From contig JAAWNF010000008.1 of the NCBI GenBank assembly GCA_022798795.1, positions 1-32,743 of the forward strand: DNA of 32,743 nucleotides, written 5' to 3'. Both the position numbers and the translations under genes were made by a program. The notes beneath the pieces are model-generated. The model had not been told where the DNA came from. It was given only the letters and a program-made list of their open reading frames with translations, and did no database searches. The stretch comes from Bacilli bacterium (GTDB lineage: Bacteria > Bacillota_I > Bacilli_A > RF39 > UBA660). This document shows, piece after piece, positions 29,830 to 32,743 of the stretch; within the stretch, counting starts at the first letter, position 1, and each line of letters starts with the position of its first letter.

Positions 29830-31305
29830 ATGGAAAAAATAGATATTATTAAAAGTATTACTGAACGAACAGGTGGAGATATCTATCTTGGAGTAGTAGG
29901 CGCAGTACGAACAGGAAAATCAACATTTATAAAGAAAGTAATCGAGAATTTGGTTGTTCCAAATATAGAAGATGAATATGAAAGAAAAAGAGCTTTGGAC
30001 GAAATTCCACAAAGTGCACAAGGAAAAACGATTATGACGACAGAACCTAAATTTGTGCCAAGTAATGCAGCTTCTATTAAAATTGATGATTTTACTGCAA
30101 ATATTAGATTGGTTGATTGTGTTGGGTATGTGATTCCAGGAGCAAAAGGATATGAAGATGAGAATGGCCCAAGATTGGTAAAAAGTCCTTGGTATGATGA
30201 GCCAATTCCATTTGTAGAAGCAGCCGAAATAGGAACTGAGAAAGTGATTAGAGACCACTCTAGCATTGGTGTTGTAGTAACAACGGATGGTTCTATTGGA
30301 GAAATCACTAGAAATAATTATATAGAAGCAGAAGAAAGAGTAATCAGTGAGTTAAAAGAGATTGGGAAACCATTTATCGTTCTTTTGAATTCTACTCATC
30401 CTATGTTACCAGAAACAGAAAGAATGGCTGAAAAATTACATGAAAGTTATGGAGTTCCAGTAATGCCTATTAGCATTGAAAATATGACAGAAAGAGATAT
30501 TTATTCTATTTTGAGAGAAGCATTATATGAATTTCCAGTATTAGAAGTAAAAGTAGATATGCCTGAATGGATTGCTCTTTTATCGCCAAATAATTGGTTA
30601 AAAAAAATATATATAGAAAAAATTAGGGAAAGTGTAGTAGAAATTGATAAGTTGAGAGATATTGATACGATTACAGGACATTTTAGTGATTCTGAATATA
30701 TTAGTAAGGCTTATTTATCAAATGTAGATACAGCAACAGGAGAAGTCACAATAACATTAGAAGCTCCTGCAAATTTGTATGACCAAGTACTCAAAGATAT
30801 TATTGGAATTGATATTACTAGCAAAGCTCAGCTTTTAAATCTTTTCCAAGAATATAATGAAGCAAAATTAGAGTATGACCAAATTAAAGTGGCATTAAAG
30901 ACTGTAAAAACAACGGGATATGGGGTAGCATGTCCATCCCTTACTGATATGAAATTAGATACACCAGAAATTATTAAGCAAGGAAGTCGTTATGGAATTA
31001 AACTGAAAGCAGTGGCTCCTTCTATTCATATGATAAGAATTGATGTAGAATCAACATTTGAGCCAATTATTGGTTCAGAATTACAGAGCAAAGAGTTAAT
31101 TGATTATTTGATGAGAGATTATGACAGTAATCCAGATAACATATGGAAAAGTGAAATATTTGGAAGAAGTTTAGATGTGATTGTAAAAGAAGGAATACAG
31201 GCAAAACTATCTTTAATGCCAGAAAATGTGAGATATAAACTTCAACAAACATTAACAAAATTGGTAAACAAAGGTTCTGGCAATTTATTTGCAATTGTAT
31301 TATAA
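29830..31305 (+). CDS. spoIVA: Stage IV sporulation protein A (coat basement-layer ATPase)
   Basis: A 491-residue cytoskeletal ATPase that polymerises on the forespore surface and anchors the spore coat. The Walker A motif GAVRTGKST covers residues 24-32, with Lys30 at the position of the essential Lys30 of Bacillus SpoIVA, and the following GKTIMTTEPKFVPS stretch is highly conserved. Length is nearly identical to the Bacillus protein. The C-terminus GSGNLFAIVL matches the hydrophobic, membrane-facing end needed for targeting through SpoVM. GTAGGG precedes the ATG. Near der as in Bacillus. A SpoVM gene would be expected elsewhere. Confidence 0.97.
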   Translation: MEKIDIIKSITERTGGDIYLGVVGAVRTGKSTFIKKVIENLVVPNIEDEYERKRALDEIPQSAQGKTIMTTEPKFVPSNAASIKIDDFTANIRLVDCVGYVIPGAKGYEDENGPRLVKSPWYDEPIPFVEAAEIGTEKVIRDHSSIGVVVTTDGSIGEITRNNYIEAEERVISELKEIGKPFIVLLNSTHPMLPETERMAEKLHESYGVPVMPISIENMTERDIYSILREALYEFPVLEVKVDMPEWIALLSPNNWLKKIYIEKIRESVVEIDKLRDIDTITGHFSDSEYISKAYLSNVDTATGEVTITLEAPANLYDQVLKDIIGIDITSKAQLLNLFQEYNEAKLEYDQIKVALKTVKTTGYGVACPSLTDMKLDTPEIIKQGSRYGIKLKAVAPSIHMIRIDVESTFEPIIGSELQSKELIDYLMRDYDSNPDNIWKSEIFGRSLDVIVKEGIQAKLSLMPENVRYKLQQTLTKLVNKGSGNLFAIVL

Positions 31306-31329
31306 AAAAGCTGAAAAATCAGCTTTTTT
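31304..31329. terminator. Bidirectional terminator, spoIVA / coiled-coil gene
   Basis: AAAAAAGCTGA (31304-31314) and TCAGCTTTTTT (31319-31329) form an 11-bp perfect stem around AAAA. The stem contains the stop codon of the minus-strand gene. Confidence 0.85.
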
Positions 31330-32539
31330 TTGATGTAGGTTCTGGAGTTATAAAATTTGAGCCTAGAGCATCAACTTCTTGGAAAATTCCTTGCATTCCA
31401 TGTTGTAATTGCTCTAATTGTGCTTCAGCTACAACAGCACGGTTTCTATAATGGTATTTTTTATCTTTTTCTGCTTCAAGCTGATCAGTTAATTCTTGAT
31501 TAGCGCATTTCAATTCTGCAATTTCTTGTCTCAATTCTCTTTCTGCTATAGTCTCGTCAGCAATCGTTCTAGTTGGGTTAATAGAAGATGAAGCAGGGGA
31601 AGAAACTTGAGCAGACAATGTAAGATTTTCCTCTGTTAAAGCAGTTATTCTCGATTCTAAGTCTTTTTTTTCAGAAGTAGCCAAAGCAAGTTGCTCTTTT
31701 AATCCACCATTTTCAAGTTTCAGTCTTCTAAGGAGCTCTTCTAAATCCTTATTGAGTTTTTTAAGAGTTTCATTATTAGAACCTAGTTGCTCATTTTGAT
31801 CTAATAGCCTAGTACAATAGCGCTGCATAGAATCTAAATGATGTAGAAGCTCCTCGTTTACAATGCCACCAATAGTCGTGGGAAAAGTGGCTGCGTTATA
31901 AATGGTTGGTTGAATTTGTGCGATTTCAGCAGAAGCTGACTCTTGTTTAGGTACAGGAGATTTATGGTCACTTGTAGTTGTTCTTTTCTTTTTCTTTTTT
32001 TTCTCTTCTGTTGTTTTAGGAGTAGTAGGCTCATATAATGGTTTTAGAGTTCCAGAGTTAGTTAATGCAGCAATAACACCTAGTGTAGAATTATCTTCAA
32101 GCTGTGGCTCTTTTAATCCCCCTTCTTTGCTTATTTGTGATAAATATTTTTCATATTTTCCAATTTCTGTTACTTTATGAAAAACAAAAGGAGCAGGAAC
32201 TTGATAAGCATCAGAAATAAGACGAACATTTTTTCCGTATTTCATTTTATAGTCATTGAAAAATTGTTCATTGTCGTGAATAAAAATATTTATTTTTAAT
32301 AAAATTGCTTTCTCTTTTTCTTTAGAAGATGTATTAGGAACATTATATTGTATAAAAAGTTGTTCTAAAATTGATGTTTTTTCTTTTGCAGTTTTTGCTT
32401 TTTGCAAGTCTTTCATATTTTCTAAACGAATTTTTTTAGCTAGCATTAAAACTTCATAGTACTCTTCATAGCTTAAAATGGAAGGATGTGATTTTGGCGT
32501 TGATAATTGAGTAACTTCTTGTTTTTTTTCATTTGCCAT
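31319..32539 (-). CDS. Coiled-coil protein with basic linker, unknown function
   Basis: A 406-residue soluble protein. The N-terminal 150 residues are helical and partly globular (SYEEYYEVLMLAKKIRLENMKDL, then FIHDNEQFFNDYKMKYGKNVRLISDAYQVPAP). A disordered Lys/Thr/Pro linker follows (about 155-205, with six Lys in a row), then a long coiled coil (about 230-385) with clear Leu/Glu heptads. I do not recognise a family. No signal peptide or membrane segment. AGGAGGG precedes the ATG, and a sigma-A-like promoter lies upstream, so it is probably made in growing cells. It is convergent to spoIVA. Composition (Thr, Pro, Gln, Ala) differs somewhat from its Lys/Ile-rich neighbours. Confidence 0.82.
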   Translation of the reverse strand: MANEKKQEVTQLSTPKSHPSILSYEEYYEVLMLAKKIRLENMKDLQKAKTAKEKTSILEQLFIQYNVPNTSSKEKEKAILLKINIFIHDNEQFFNDYKMKYGKNVRLISDAYQVPAPFVFHKVTEIGKYEKYLSQISKEGGLKEPQLEDNSTLGVIAALTNSGTLKPLYEPTTPKTTEEKKKKKKRTTTSDHKSPVPKQESASAEIAQIQPTIYNAATFPTTIGGIVNEELLHHLDSMQRYCTRLLDQNEQLGSNNETLKKLNKDLEELLRRLKLENGGLKEQLALATSEKKDLESRITALTEENLTLSAQVSSPASSSINPTRTIADETIAERELRQEIAELKCANQELTDQLEAEKDKKYHYRNRAVVAEAQLEQLQHGMQGIFQEVDALGSNFITPEPTSKKS

Positions 32540-32568
32540 AATATCCCTCCTATTTTCTTATACTTATG

Positions 32569-32598
32569 ATTATAATATAAAAGCGTCTGTTTAGTCAA
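32569..32598 (-). promoter_or_regulatory. Sigma-A promoter of coiled-coil gene
   Basis: Minus strand TTGACT (32593-32598), 18-bp spacer, TATAAT (32569-32574). It leads into the AGGAGGG ribosome site of the gene. Confidence 0.7.
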
Positions 32599-32743
32599 TG
32601 TCACAAGACAAAAAAAGAAAATTAGATTTTTATAAAAGTGAAAATTGTTTAGTTGTCAATGATGTGATACCAAAAAAGTAAAAATTATAAAAGCAGTATG
32701 ATATAGTAAAAATGTTAATTATCCATATTGTTTTTTAGTTGAT
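32599..32743. other. AT-rich window end, no gene seen
   Basis: The last 145 bp hold no open frame with a ribosome site and no clear hairpin. They are probably the upstream region of a gene outside the window. Confidence 0.4.

Noticed and set aside
29883-30308. 141-codon minus-strand frame inside spoIVA
   Set aside because: Shadow of SpoIVA, whose frame is fixed by the conserved Walker A region.

Overview
The window is AT-rich DNA (roughly 30% G+C by eye) with very high coding density, from an endospore-forming Firmicute that uses the standard bacterial code: TGA serves as a stop in several genes and Trp is TGG. The spore assignment rests on genes in the window: a dacB-spmA-spmB cortex/core operon, a gerA-gerC-gerB germinant-receptor operon, spoVIF and spoIVA. 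Low G+C, many short hypothetical membrane proteins and compact spacing would fit an uncultured gut Bacilli/Erysipelotrichia-like lineage, but the species cannot be named from the sequence. I see no rRNA, tRNA, CRISPR array, insertion sequence or phage module.

Layout. 1-3.1 kb: an unknown helical protein, then a PadR / HAAS-DUF1700 / DUF4097 envelope-sensing operon behind a strong sigma-A promoter. 3.1-6.6 kb: dacB-spmA-spmB behind a good sigma-E-like promoter, a small Cys-pair membrane protein, and rluB. 6.6-7.8 kb: a [4Fe-4S] ferredoxin (minus strand) and a divergent tail-anchored protein. 7.8-11.6 kb (minus): gerA-gerC-gerB. 11.7-15.4 kb: an rlmCD-type 23S rRNA methyltransferase with a small partner, a two-TM protein and a membrane-anchored GH25 muramidase. 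15.4-18.2 kb: a run of five tightly packed genes ending in fabK. 18.2-23.1 kb: two paralogous Cys-pair membrane proteins, a large helical unknown, a zinc-ribbon membrane protein and a FAD oxidoreductase with a C-terminal Rieske domain. 23.1-26.0 kb: a LysR regulator divergent from a PHP phosphoesterase, which is translationally coupled to an unusual CoaE-CoaD fusion whose Walker A motif sits in a separate 20-codon reading frame. 26.0-32.5 kb: a YbaK-type deacylase, the ribosome-assembly GTPases engB and der, an unknown between them, spoVIF (sigma-K-like promoter), spoIVA and a convergent coiled-coil protein.

The most unusual part is 24.0-26.0 kb. The PHP family includes enzymes that dephosphorylate 3',5'-bisphosphonucleotides such as pAp, which is the by-product of CoA use by AcpS; CoaD and CoaE are the last two CoA-synthesis enzymes, and CoaE installs the 3'-phosphate. 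A LysR-linked CoA / 3'-phosphoadenosine unit is therefore a reasonable hypothesis, with a split or frameshifted kinase at its centre. Other points of interest are three scattered paralogues with a conserved first/last cysteine pair, a strictly alternating nine-repeat DUF4097 sensor, and a multi-hairpin intergenic element before engB.

Start codons were moved downstream from the longest possible frame where Shine-Dalgarno position or promoter placement decided it (DUF4097, ferredoxin, gerA, rlmCD, the 13.4 kb membrane protein, the 15.4 kb nuclease-like protein, ArsC-like, the 18.97 kb protein, ybaK).
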